Below, piece after piece: positions 53,431-63,964 of a stretch of DNA of 64,000 bases. Both the position numbers and the translations under genes were made by a program. How positions within the stretch are numbered: position 1 is the stretch's first letter; each line of letters starts with the position of its first letter. The notes below the pieces were generated by a model. It was not told where the DNA came from. It searched no databases and saw only the letters and a list, made by a program, of their open reading frames with translations. Origin of the DNA: Formicarius rufipectus (Eukaryota > Chordata > Aves > Passeriformes > Formicariidae); contig VXAU01001099.1 in assembly GCA_013399695.1 (NCBI GenBank), positions 3,725,583-3,789,582 of the forward strand, written 5' to 3'.

Positions 53431-56400
53431 AACTTAGAAGAAAACGAAACAAATCATCTTTCAACATACGCCTGTCTGTGAGAAAGATGCATCAGGCACA
53501 CACAAATTCAAAAGCCAAGCTCTCTTCTAAAAAAACCTACCTGATACATGCTCAGATATTTGCTTGCCTCTATATGACTTCGGTCAGCACTAAATGTCTC
53601 CAGCTGGTTTCAAATTACAGCCAGGGGAAGGAGGACCAAAAAATTCCTCACAGCCACCCAAACCATTACTCTTGTATTTTTTTTTCCATGTGGGGTCATC
53701 GCACCCCCTCTGGAAAGCTTAGAGGTATGACACCACTGCAGGCACCTTCAGAGAGAGCCTGACAATGGTGTATTATGAGGCTTGTTGTAACATCTTTTCA
53801 ATATTCTTAAGGTCCAGTGGTTTAGAGAAGAGGGTCTTTTGTGTCTCTTGTCAGTTCCAGGAAGCTCCTGTCACTGGTGTGGAGACTGAATATGGAAAAG
53901 AGCCGCTAAATAGACCATTTAAAAGAACATGGGCTCAGTTTCGCTCCCACATCACTGAAAACCTTCAATGCCGCAGCTCTGTTGAGGTCAGAGGAACTGC
54001 ACTGCTCCGGTGCTGGGGGTGACACCCGTGCACCAGCTGCTACATTTCAAAGCCAGGACTCCCTCTGTGATGGTCTCAGGCTCTGTCCACGACACAACCC
54101 TTGAGGCCACCACGGCCAGAATGTCAGCGCTTGAGCAGCTGCAGCACAGGCAGATACCACCAATCTCACCCTCATAGCACTGGCATAAACCACTGCACAA
54201 AACAGAAAAGGCTTCTCATCTCCAAACCCAGGCTGGACTTGAACTAGTGATGTGGAGTCAATAACATTTTCAGACACAAAGCACTGACTTAAGACCTTCC
54301 ACTTCTCTCCCCACAGGAAAGCTATGAACCTAAAAGATCTGAGCCAAATAACCTGAGTAAAGCCAGCCATTCTTGACAAATTTCTCTTTTCTGTGTATTT
54401 CAAACACAGCCCGGTTATTGCTTCTGATCTGCAACTTCCCTTGTGATACAATGAATAGCATAAGAGCATACAGTGGTTCCCTGGCCTGGACTTCAACTGT
54501 GCTTCTTACAGAACATGCTCTTTATAAATTTATTTTTTTTTCCCCCATGCAGCCAGATTGTTAACTCTTGTTCAGAAGAGATAGTTAATGTTTTGGTGTT
54601 TTTTTTCTTTAATGACATTGATTCCAAATACATAAAATAAATTAGTAAAAAACCCTCCTTTAATATTTAACAAACTGCTTACACTATTTTAATGACTTCG
54701 TTGAATTATATACTTATTCCATTAAGCAACAAGCAACTTCATAATAGTCAACAGTGCCAAACATACCATTAGACAACTAGGTCATAATGGAGCATTAAAT
54801 CAGGCATCCTTATTATTTGCACAACAAATGAAATGGTGACTGTACATGTGGAAAATCTCATTCCTGTTTCACCTTGTTTATGTATTGTTTTGCACCACAG
54901 GTATTCATGGGCTTATAGAATTTAGAGAAAGGACCATCACCTTGAAATCAAATGCAACAATGTCCTGTTAGGAACAAAGCGCTCTAGTCTCTCTGACGCA
55001 TGCTGACTGCAAAATGCAACTCTTTACAGGCCTTGGCAGTAAACAGGAAATTTGCAGTACTTCCAGGCAGATAAGAAAAGCTAACTCACATAACAGGGAT
55101 CCATTTAGAACATCTCAGAGAGTGTCTGTGCCATACGACACTGTGAGTACTACTGTGCCTCTCAGCCACTCAAATCCTCTTTGTAAGAGTATTTGCAAGT
55201 CGGCTCTGGTCTCCTTGTTACTCACTCATCCCTTAGCATTTTCCTGAGGTTAACAATCAGGATAGTGATTTTTGCTACTTAGCAGTGGTTCCCACTGAAA
55301 GCTGGATTACACTGGTTTAGAGAGTATATAAATGGTCTGGGAATGAAACTACAGGCTTGGTGATCAGATTATCCTTCACTACACAGTTTCAGTGTCCTTT
55401 TGGGCACATTTTTCTGTTCAGATATCATCCTGCCATTCTGCAAATACCTCAGATCACAAGACTGCTGAAGAATAACAGAAAAAGCAGTAAAAAGACAATA
55501 TGAATAATGATCTTAACCTGCTGTGCAATAATTAGAAATAAACAGCAGTGGGTGTGTAAAACAGCACATGCCATCACTCACTTTGCTCAGTCAGGATGTC
55601 TGCGGACTCTCAGCAATTTATCACATTTCACAAGAAGGAGCAGTAAGTGATGCACAACTGGCAAGCAGAGCCAGTAATTTCTTTGCCCACAAGTTATATC
55701 ATCTACTTTCACACAGAACGTATGGTCTGTTTTAATCCTTTTATGAAGAAGTGGAAACATTCCTCTGTGATAATTCTGTATCCTGTGGCACACTGGCTAC
55801 ATCACAAGCCCTAAAAATGCCTTTGGTACCAAGGAACCCATGCCTAGAAAACAGCACTTCAGTCTGAATAATTAATATGCTGTCAGCTGGCTGTGTTTTT
55901 AGCAAGTGACTGAATTTAATCCAATTACATCAGAGGTGATGAGGTCAAGCTGACTCTTAGTAAAGAATCACCAGCAAGACTGTCCTCAAAACAGAAGACA
56001 CTGCAGCTTGCTAGACTTCTTCAGAGAGCTGACAAGCTGTAATGAAGTTTAGAAACCCTCAGACTTGTTATAACAAAGGTAAGTGCCAAGAAACTGCTTT
56101 GTGCCAGCAAGCAGAAGAGGAAAGGGATTCAGCAAGCACACACTTTGTAAAGCACACTGTAATCCTAAGCACTTAATTGCCTTTGGCAAGAGCTGCATCC
56201 CGTTGCTCTCTCAGAAGTCATTTTATCTGCAACTTGATGCTCACAGCTCTAGGGATGAATGGAGTGGGGGAGGAGCAGAAACTGAGGGAACCAGTGAGAG
56301 AACTACATTTACAGTCTACGTCTTTGCTGGACTACCAAAGCAAAATATAAAAAAATATTGGTACCCAAAAGGCCTGATCTGCACATCTGATCGCTCTGGC

Positions 56401-56541
56401 AACCTCTCATAGAAGCAAATTAAACTGACCCTCATTCACACCCTTTGAATTTCCTATAGAGGAAGGGAAATTTGTTGTATTACACACCTGTACTTATACT
56501 TTAGTATTTATGTAGGACTGGCCTCACTTCCAGACATTCTG

Positions 56542-56561
56542 ACTGACCCATATAGGTCAGT
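56542..56561. promoter_or_regulatory. Near-perfect 20-bp palindrome with everted nuclear-receptor-like half-sites
   Basis: The plus strand reads ACTGACCCATATAGGTCAGT. TGACCC and AGGTCA are everted copies of the AGGTCA nuclear-receptor half-site, separated by ATAT. It lies about 4 kb downstream of the inferred promoter, inside the first intron. Binding is inferred from the motif alone. A chance palindrome is possible in 64 kb. Confidence 0.3.
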
Positions 56562-59500
56562 GTAAATTTGAAGGTATAGCCAGAGTTTGCTTCTTTTCCC
56601 TGCTTATAATGCAGCATTCACAAATATTTTACAACATGTTAACACCAAGTCATTGTTCCCACATAAATGGAAGACTCAAAGGTAAATAATGCACCAAGCC
56701 TCTTTAATTAAATAAGGAGTCTGGGGGAGGAGTTTCTGCAGACCTTTTTAAATCTTAAAGCCTGCCAACTGGATGAACAAAAGGTAGATTAGGCTCACAT
56801 GATAAATCCCAGCAAACCTGAAAAGCCTTTGTTAATAAGTCACTAAGGGAATTTTTTTCCCCCTAGAATTTCTGCTCACCAGAAGTGAGAGTTAGGATTA
56901 TTTGAGTGAGCTTGGTTTCCAGCAGCATTAAATGGGTATATGCCTCATGGAGATCTAATCTTCTCATTTCTATAGAGCTCAATTCTCCTTTCATTCCTAC
57001 TAAAGCAGGACCAGTTATTCCCAGCTTTTATATAGGCAGCAGCTGCTGAAACTCCAGAGGCAAAAAATGTTTATGAAATTAGTCAAGATTCCCACAAACA
57101 CTAAACTGGAATTCCATATCAGCTTTAATAGCAACAGCAATAACAGGAGTACAAATGTATTTTCATTTCATTTCAACATTCCTTTCATGTAGCAGGTTGC
57201 TAATGGACCTTTTAAGTTTCCATTCATAAGTGAGTGTCCAGTAGCTTGTTCAAAGAACCAAACGACCTGTTAGTCTGGCAATTAGTTTACTCTCTGTTTG
57301 GAGACACTTAATGAAGACATGATTAGAGACAGACCTTGCTGTAGCACATTCAACAGACAATTGTCCAGGAAAGACCTAGATTTTAACAAAACCCATGTTG
57401 TAATCACAGACAACATTTAAAGCTGTGCTAAATTTAAAAAAAAAACCCTCAATCAACTCCTGAGTCCATCCTACCTGAATCCATCTGGCTTCACTAATGA
57501 ATACTTTCCAGCACTGTAGATTAATCATATCTTCTCTGCATGCAGTCCTGAAATCCAAATAACATACATAGTCCTAGTGTACATAACAGAAGCATTTCTA
57601 TCAGCAAAGGGGGTGAAGGCAGCTGTACAGGGCTTGCTAAGAACCTGTATGGCATAGTGGATGCCACTGAAAAAGTTTAAAAACTCTACTGCAACAGATG
57701 CAGGAATGTGCTTCCAGATCAATGACAGAAAGGACACCTACCTTCCAACAGGCACGTAAAAAAAAGAGTAATTTAGCCTCAAAGAGGAGAGTATATTAAC
57801 CAGCCAATGGGGAAAAAGTAAATTACCTTCATTACCTCCTCATACCTGTGGAACAAAGTTTGGAGAAGCTGTTGAGTACAGCTCTAAGCAGAGCAAAAGC
57901 AAACAACCACAGCATGTTTTACTATGAACTTCACAAGTTAATGAAGGAGAGGAGACAAGTCTGCCCACAAAACCAGGATCACTTCCAGCCCATGCTCAGA
58001 CCTGAACTCAAACTACCTAGAAGAGTCCAACAACCACAGACTGTGGCTGCAGTTCTCCAGAATCTAACCAAAAACTTCAACCATCTCTTTACATGGCTCA
58101 CAAACGGCTTCCGAGCACATTTTCTGAATTAAAACATCCACAATTTTAAGGCACAGCCATTGGAGCAGTTCTGAACTTTATTTACATCTGCATTTTGTTT
58201 TAGGAAGGCTCTGAAAGTAATTTGTAGCTGTTGGTTTATAGTCTTTCTAAATACAGTGTATTTGGACTGTGTAAGGATATTGGTATGGATTTTGATTGAC
58301 TGTAAAAATCGGATCATCGCCCAGAGGAAGTTCTAATGAACTTAGAGGAGCCAGGGAGAATGCAAAACAGACCAAAAACTGGTGAAAAATGATGCGTCTC
58401 ATACATTTAACTTAAGCCCACGGCAATATGCAATTCCTGATTTTTTCAGACTTTTTAAATCCCCTTTCAGCAGTATACAAGTAAACCAACAGAACTTCAC
58501 TGAATTAATTCCTTCATCCTCCTTTGCACCATGCAGCAAAGCAACAAAGCACCTAAAGCTATGCAGAGATGCTTGCAGGAGCAAAGTATCAGATTTCTAA
58601 CTTGCTTTGCAGCACACCTATTAAGATTTCCCTACAAGACCAAAAAAAATCGGGTCAGTGGTATTAACTAGTGTGAGACTCCCACATTTATATAAAATCC
58701 TAACTGTGATGTTTATTAAACCAGGCATTTTCTTTCTGGTCATGCCTATCTGAAAAGGTTAAATGCCATTAATATATCCCACACCAGCAGAGGACATGCT
58801 GCCTATCATTTTAGTGACTCGTCCTCTAGTAGCAACCATTATCCTACTACCACCAACAAAGTCACTCCAGTTACTCTGGAAATTAAGACAGTTCTTCTGT
58901 AGCAAAGGATTAGTGTAACATTAGTGTATTATGAAAATGTGTTATCAAACTACAATGTACACAGTGACCAACTACAGAAGAACAGTATCATTTGAGGAAA
59001 CGAAATACTTCGGATATGTGCCAGAGGAAGAGTAACTATTCTGTTATTAGTAAATATAACTCCGGTTTAAAAACTGAGGGCTCCTAAAATGTGCTCTTAA
59101 AGCCTAGTTCCAGGAACATCTCAGCAAATATAAAGGTGCACAGGAAGGCACATATCATATTTAGCAAGTAATAATGCAAGTCATTAGCAAAATAAATAAA
59201 GATGTGCACAGGAAGTAGGGGGAGGTAGACAGTAATTCTGTTAGGGATTTTTAAGGCAAGAGGAATCACTACTTTTCTTACAGCTTCACTAGCAGAAATG
59301 GCATTTTCAGCACCCCACAAAGAGGTAGCATAATTTTCGAGAGTCTTGTTAGGGACATACCTTCTGCATGTCACACTCACCCCCCATAGGGTTCAATGCT
59401 TGGAATTCCCTTGGAAGTAGGGTGTGTGGAATCAGGTATTTACATTTATCCTTCCAGCCATTTCCTTTATAGAGAGCATGATGCAGCCTTCAAAACATTT

Positions 59501-59943
59501 TGGTTCCACTTCCTGACTCTGGGAGAAGTATTCCTGTGGATTTACTCTGCAGAAGATAAGGCTGGGGCTAAAAAGTATCTTTAAACTGTAAGAGGAGGGA
59601 AAGATTCTCTGTCGTTCCATCCCTGGTCTCCAGTCCCTTGCTAGTCTGCCATGCCACTCCCTTCCAGGCTGAGCGCAGGGTGCAGTGCCACGCCAGAGCC
59701 CAGATGTGTACACACAGAAAAGAGGATTAAGAGGCAAAGAATCCCCAAAAGCATATTGCTCCATAGTGTGAAAGCAGCATGCAGAGAAGTGACTTCCCCA
59801 CTCCTCCAAGTTAATGATTTTAAATATCCATCTTCTTTCCCCATCCTTATGCAGCACGTTTAAATGGTGTCACCAGGATTTATCCTCCTCTCAGACACTA
59901 AGCATGTTGTGCAACGTGGTACAAATTAGAGAACAGCAGAAGT

Positions 59944-60003
59944 TAAAAAAAATAAACAAACAAACAAAAAAACAAAAAACCAAAACAACCAAAACCAAAT
60001 CCA
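59944..60003 (+). repeat. A/C-rich (CAAA)n-type low-complexity tract
   Basis: About 60 bp of A and C (AAACAAACAAACAAAAAAAC, then CCAAAACAACCAAAACC). It lies about 230 bp from the inferred first-exon donor, in the intron. Confidence 0.92.
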
Positions 60004-60227
60004 AGACATAACTTTGTCTGAAACATTAAAGACGTGCAGTGAAGGAACATTCCTACATGTGCCTCCACATATGCACCTTCATATTTGAAACGCTCAGGAG
60101 CCCAAGGGAGAGTCAGAGCTCTTATCCATACAGCCGAGCCTATAAATGCATTTTCCTCAGAATCCTTTCCTACCTGCCAACAGAGAACAACAAAACTTTA
60201 ACAAATCACACATAAAAGATGACAAAT

Positions 60228-60237
60228 ACTTACTACC
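60228..60237 (-). other. MYLK: Candidate splice donor(s) ending MYLK non-coding exon 1
   Basis: The minus strand reads CTAGGTAGTAAGTATTTG across the left border of the CpG island. It holds the strong GTAAGT hexamer (exon end at 60234) and, 3 bp upstream, CTAG|GTAGTA (exon end at 60237). The placement exactly where GC-rich sequence gives way to AT-rich intron fits the end of a first exon. RNA data would choose between the two. Confidence 0.5.
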
Positions 60238-60242
60238 TAGTT

Positions 60243-60905
60243 TGCTTGCTCTCGGATTAACACCGTCCGGGCGGGGAGCCGCCGGTGAGCCCTCCTCCCT
60301 GCAGGAACGCGGTTGCCGCTCTCGCCGGGGCCGGGACGGGAGCTGGGCTGAGCCACCCGCAGGAATCCCGCGGCTCCGGTGCTCCAAACCCGGCATATGC
60401 CCGCAGCCCGCCCCGCTGGGCTGGCCCGCTGCAGCGCCGCTACCTCGTCCCTCCGGAGAAGCAGGTTTCCCTCCTCCTCCTTCTCCGCCTACTTCACCTC
60501 CCCCAGCGGAGGATACCCCGGTACCCCCGCCCGTGCCCGCCCACGGGCTTCCCCCCGCGTCCCGGGGCGCAGGCGGCAGGGAGAGCCCCGCGGCTCCGGG
60601 AGCTGCACAGCCCCCGAGCGGCACCGCCCGCAGCCCACCTGCTGCTCGGCTCGGCCGGGCTCGGCTGGCAGCGGGGGAAGCGCCGAGCCCGCGGGGGAAG
60701 CCGTGCCCGGCGGCGATACCGACTGCGGTCGGCGCGGCTGCCTTTAATTCCTTCCCTGCGGAGCCGTACTGGGGCCAGGGGCAGCTCCGGACCCGCCGGA
60801 GCCAGCGGAGGGAGGAGCACGGCCAGCTCAGTTTAGTTTAGTTCAGCCCAGCGCAGCACCGCACCTGTGGAGCACGGCTCGCCCAGGTGGGGCGGCTGCA
60901 TTATA
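60243..60905 (-). promoter_or_regulatory. MYLK: CpG island: inferred MYLK long-isoform promoter and non-coding exon 1
   Basis: This block of about 660 bp is very GC-rich and dense in CpG, with sharp edges against AT-rich intron on the left and G/T-rich flank on the right. GC-box motifs are visible (CCGGGCGGGG at 60268-60277; GGTGGGGCGG at 60886-60894). It is the only strong CpG island upstream of the minus-strand MYLK coding exon, whose acceptor requires a 5' non-coding exon. At its left edge the minus strand offers two overlapping donors, GGTA|GTAAGT after 60234 and CTAG|GTAGTA after 60237. I see no canonical TATA box; a minus-strand GGAATTAAAGGC near 60740-60750 is only TATA-like. A minus-strand ATG at 60396 would be an upstream start if it is inside the transcript. 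Open frames of 108-231 codons on both strands follow from high GC. Assignment to MYLK is by position; a divergent plus-strand transcript is possible. Confidence 0.7.
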
Positions 60906-61061
60906 GGGGGTGCACACAGATGGGTTTGGGGGTGTCTGAGGAGCGTGTAGGGGGTGCACATGTGTGCTGGGCACAGGAGAGCCCTGTGGTGGTTGTATGA
61001 GGGGCACATAGAGGGGTCATAGGCAGTGCATGTATGGGGGGAAGCGTGGTTCCTGCAGTGT
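60906..61061 (+). repeat. G/T-rich, minisatellite-like flank upstream of the promoter
   Basis: An imperfect reiteration of a TAGGGGGTGCACA-like unit is visible (ATAGGGGGTGCACACAGATG, GTAGGGGGTGCACATGTGTG, GAGGGGCACATAGAGGGG). Comparable G/T-rich sequence resumes to the right of the CR1 fragment, around 61670-61735. The block lies just upstream of the inferred promoter. Confidence 0.5.
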
Positions 61062-61665
61062 GCCCCGGTGGCCGACAAGGCCAGTGGCATCCTGGCCTGT
61101 ATCAGGAATAGTGTGGCCAACAGGTCCAGGGAAGTGATCCTTCCCCTGTGCTTGGCACTGGTGAGGCCACACCTCAAGTGCTGTGTCCAGTTCTGGGCAC
61201 CTCAGTTCAGGAAAGACTTTGAGGTGCTGGAGTGAGTCCAGAGAAGGGCAACACGGCTGGTGAAGGCACTGGAGCACAAGTCCTGTGAGGAGCAGCTGAG
61301 GGAGCTGGGGTTGTTCAGGCTGAAGAGGCTCAGGGGAGACCTCACCACTGTCTACAACTACCTGAAATGAGGGTGTAGCCAGGTGGGGATTGGTCTCTCC
61401 TCCCAGGCAACCAGCAGTAAGACAAGAGGCCCCAGGCTTAAGCTCTGTCAGGGGAGGTTTAGGTTGGATATTAGGAAGAAACTCTTTACAGAGAGAGTAA
61501 TCAGGCATTGGAATGGGCTACCCAGGGAAGTGGTGGATTCTCTGCCCCAGGAGGTTTTTAAGATGAGACTGGATGTGGCAGTTAGTGTCATGGTCTAGTG
61601 ACCATGGTGGTAATGTGTCAAGGGTTGGACTTGATGATCACAGAGCATGTTTGTGAAGGTCTGTG
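61062..61665 (+). mobile_element. CR1 LINE 3' fragment (C-terminal reverse transcriptase plus UTR)
   Basis: This is the longest well-preserved CR1 in the window. The plus strand encodes pieces of CR1 ORF2: ASGILACIRNSVANRSREV and ALVRPHLKCCVQFWAPQF early on, then RFRLDIRKKLFTERV and RHWNGLPREVVDS. These match the conserved avian CR1 'LVRPHLEYCVQFWAP' and 'HWNRLPREVV' motifs. Stop codons break the frame (TGA after the LE at about 61236, and TGA near 61368), so it is dead. It ends around GGTTGGACTTGATGATCACA without the usual terminal ATTCTATG repeats. It sits about 160 bp upstream of the MYLK CpG island. Confidence 0.92.
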
Positions 61666-62086
61666 TGGGACTTGCAGAGGATGCCTTGAGTGTGCACAGG
61701 AGTGTGTATGGAGAGCGTGGGGGTCTGTGTGGAGCCACAGCCCTGCCGTGCACTGCCCCGATGCCAGCAACAGGGCACTCCCTCAGGCACATGTGGGCCT
61801 TGGGGTTGCCCCTGCCTCCCCCACCCCCAGAGCTCAGGCACTGGCACATCTGCCACGAGGCATCCAAATCTGGGACAGGGGATTTAGTTTAATAAACCGT
61901 TTACAGTTAATTGTGTTAAGTGCTAAAGTAGTGTAGAAGGAAGAGCAAATGAGAGATGGGGACAAATTGAATCCTCTTCAGTAGTAAGATCTTAGAACTG
62001 CTGTTTTAGAATGTGGAACTGGAGACCCTGAAGTGGAGGGGTAGGAAAATCAGGTACATTGCAAACTTAGAGACTTTTTATGCTAG

Positions 62087-62108
62087 TTTTGTTTGTTTGT
62101 TTGTTTTG
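62087..62108 (+). repeat. Short (TTTG)n repeat
   Basis: About five TTTG units on the plus strand. It is the T/G counterpart of the CAAA tract at 59944-60003. Confidence 0.9.
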
Positions 62109-63964
62109 CACATTTAGAAAACCCAAGCAACTATCTGAAATGGATTTATAACCAGATCATAAACATACATGTCAATAGACATACAAAAAGTGCAGGTTCT
62201 GTGGATAAAGACTTTCTTTTCTGTTCTCTTGCCTTCTTCTGTGCTGTGATCAGATTACTGCTAGGTATCTTCAAATGGTTCTGAACTGCTACAGAAAAAG
62301 CAAAGCAAAAGATGCAGAGAACTTGCCTCCTCACCAGGCTCTAAGATACCTTTGGGATGATAGAGCAAACCACAGTCCAGGTTACAATTCTTTCTCTCCC
62401 CTCGGGATTTCCTTTCAACAGCCACCAACTCAGAAAAATGTGGCCAAGATAAACAAGTCACAGCAAAGGTGCACTTCACTGCAACAATATCACAAATTTT
62501 ATATTTGCAAAGACCTCAATATTTTTGTTTTGATTCTGAGGTGAATTTTTCTGCTGCTGGTAGAGCCTGTGTCTTGCAACCTGAGTAGGCTGTACAAGGA
62601 GGCAGTGCAGGATCCTGCCTTTTCCTGGTACGTCATTCCTGGTACCTGAGCACAAGCCTCTGCAAAGGCTTCATTTCAGAATGAATCCATGAAAATTTGT
62701 AGCCATCATTTCTGACTCTTTCATGTGCAGTACAAAGTGAGTGAACTGGGAGGAATTGCTGCTGCCTCTTTAAGAGGAGGGAGCAATAGTTTTCTTATTA
62801 CTAATTTTTTTAGACTGACTCTTGTAGAAGAACAAGATGCATTCCCTGTTTTAAAGGCTCTGGAACTTTGAAAACAGATAGAGACTTATTTATTTTTATT
62901 TAAACCAGAATCACTGAAATGGGAGTCCTAAAGAAAAGCCACTTTATTGTCAGAGGTTCTGATTACCTCAGTTCTGTCTCTGTTAAACCTCTCTCCAGAT
63001 TTTCTCTTCCACAAAGTCACAACAGACTTTCAAGGAAATTTTAAGAATATCTGTAAAATAGACCTATGAGTTGGTACAAATAAATTTTAAAGACAGCTGT
63101 TGGTCAGTTTACATCACAGGTAAATTGCTGCCAAGCAACACTATTCATGGTACTAGCATTCAATTGTACATACATACTGTGCTAATTAAATCCAGCTAAT
63201 TACATCATGGCCTTTTTCCTTCTCAGTGCATGGTTGTGGGACATTCTGAACTGCCAGTTATTTTCCTCTTTAGCCAAAGCAAACGGATATACATCCCTCA
63301 TCTTTGCTGGAGCCCATGTCTGTCTGTCTGTAATTGATTTCAAGTGGCAGTGCACATGCACAGACTTCCACAGTTACATACCCATCAGCACAGGAGCTGT
63401 CAGGGAAAGGTGCTTGTTGTATGACTGTTTTCTTTCAGCAGATAGATGTTTATTTGGCATTAGAACACAGAAACAACAAGAGAACCCAAGGGCTACTCAG
63501 AGCCTGGCACAAGCTTGCTTTGAACTTCTCCATGGTCTGACTGAAGTCTGTACTGCCAACACCTTTTTGAAAGTTTTCTTGGCATTTTTAAGTGTTGTTT
63601 TAAGGAGATGCTGCTCTGCATCATGCTTGTGCTTTTCTGTGATGATTTCTAGCCTAGCCTTCATGAAACCCCTTTGTTGTAAATGTTCTCATGTCTTACC
63701 CGTTGGGAATTGCTGCTCTAGACAATCTTGTAATAGCATCACCCTATCTGCTTTCAATTTAAAATGATTGCTCAGGCCTTAAACACTCACAGAGAAGAAG
63801 GCCCAATGTTGCCAGTGAACCCACATCTGCCTTCAGCTGAGAGGGAGGAGTAGGAGTCACTTGAATTGTGATGAAAGCCACTGAGTTCCATCAGGAGAGC
63901 AGACGGTGCCCCTGCTGGGTTTCAAGGGATTGACTCATTCTCAGCAGAGCTCACATTTTTCCTG

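Larger units (their letters stand above)
53431..60233 (-). other. MYLK: MYLK 5' intron, distal part next to the promoter
   Basis: About 6.8 kb of mostly AT-rich sequence. It has a strongly AT-rich stretch around 54530-54730, an inverted repeat at 56542-56561 and an A/C tract at 59944-60003. Frames such as plus 56083-56412 and plus 57848-58132 (about 100 codons) show no domain I recognise and lack convincing splice borders. Confidence 0.65.

Noticed and set aside
52865..53467. 200-codon minus-strand open frame
   Set aside because: It sits in the CpG-rich patch where frames on both strands are open. It has no recognisable domain, although its N-terminal part is hydrophobic. I kept only the regulatory interpretation.
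60146..60841. 231-codon plus-strand open frame over the CpG island, with 108-183-codon frames on both strands
   Set aside because: All frames are open because stop codons are rare in GC-rich DNA. The Pro/Ala/Arg/Gly-rich translations show no domain, and the position fits a promoter better.
61026..61598. Plus-strand frames with reverse-transcriptase-like motifs
   Set aside because: They are pieces of a dead, truncated CR1 LINE with in-frame stops and not a host gene.
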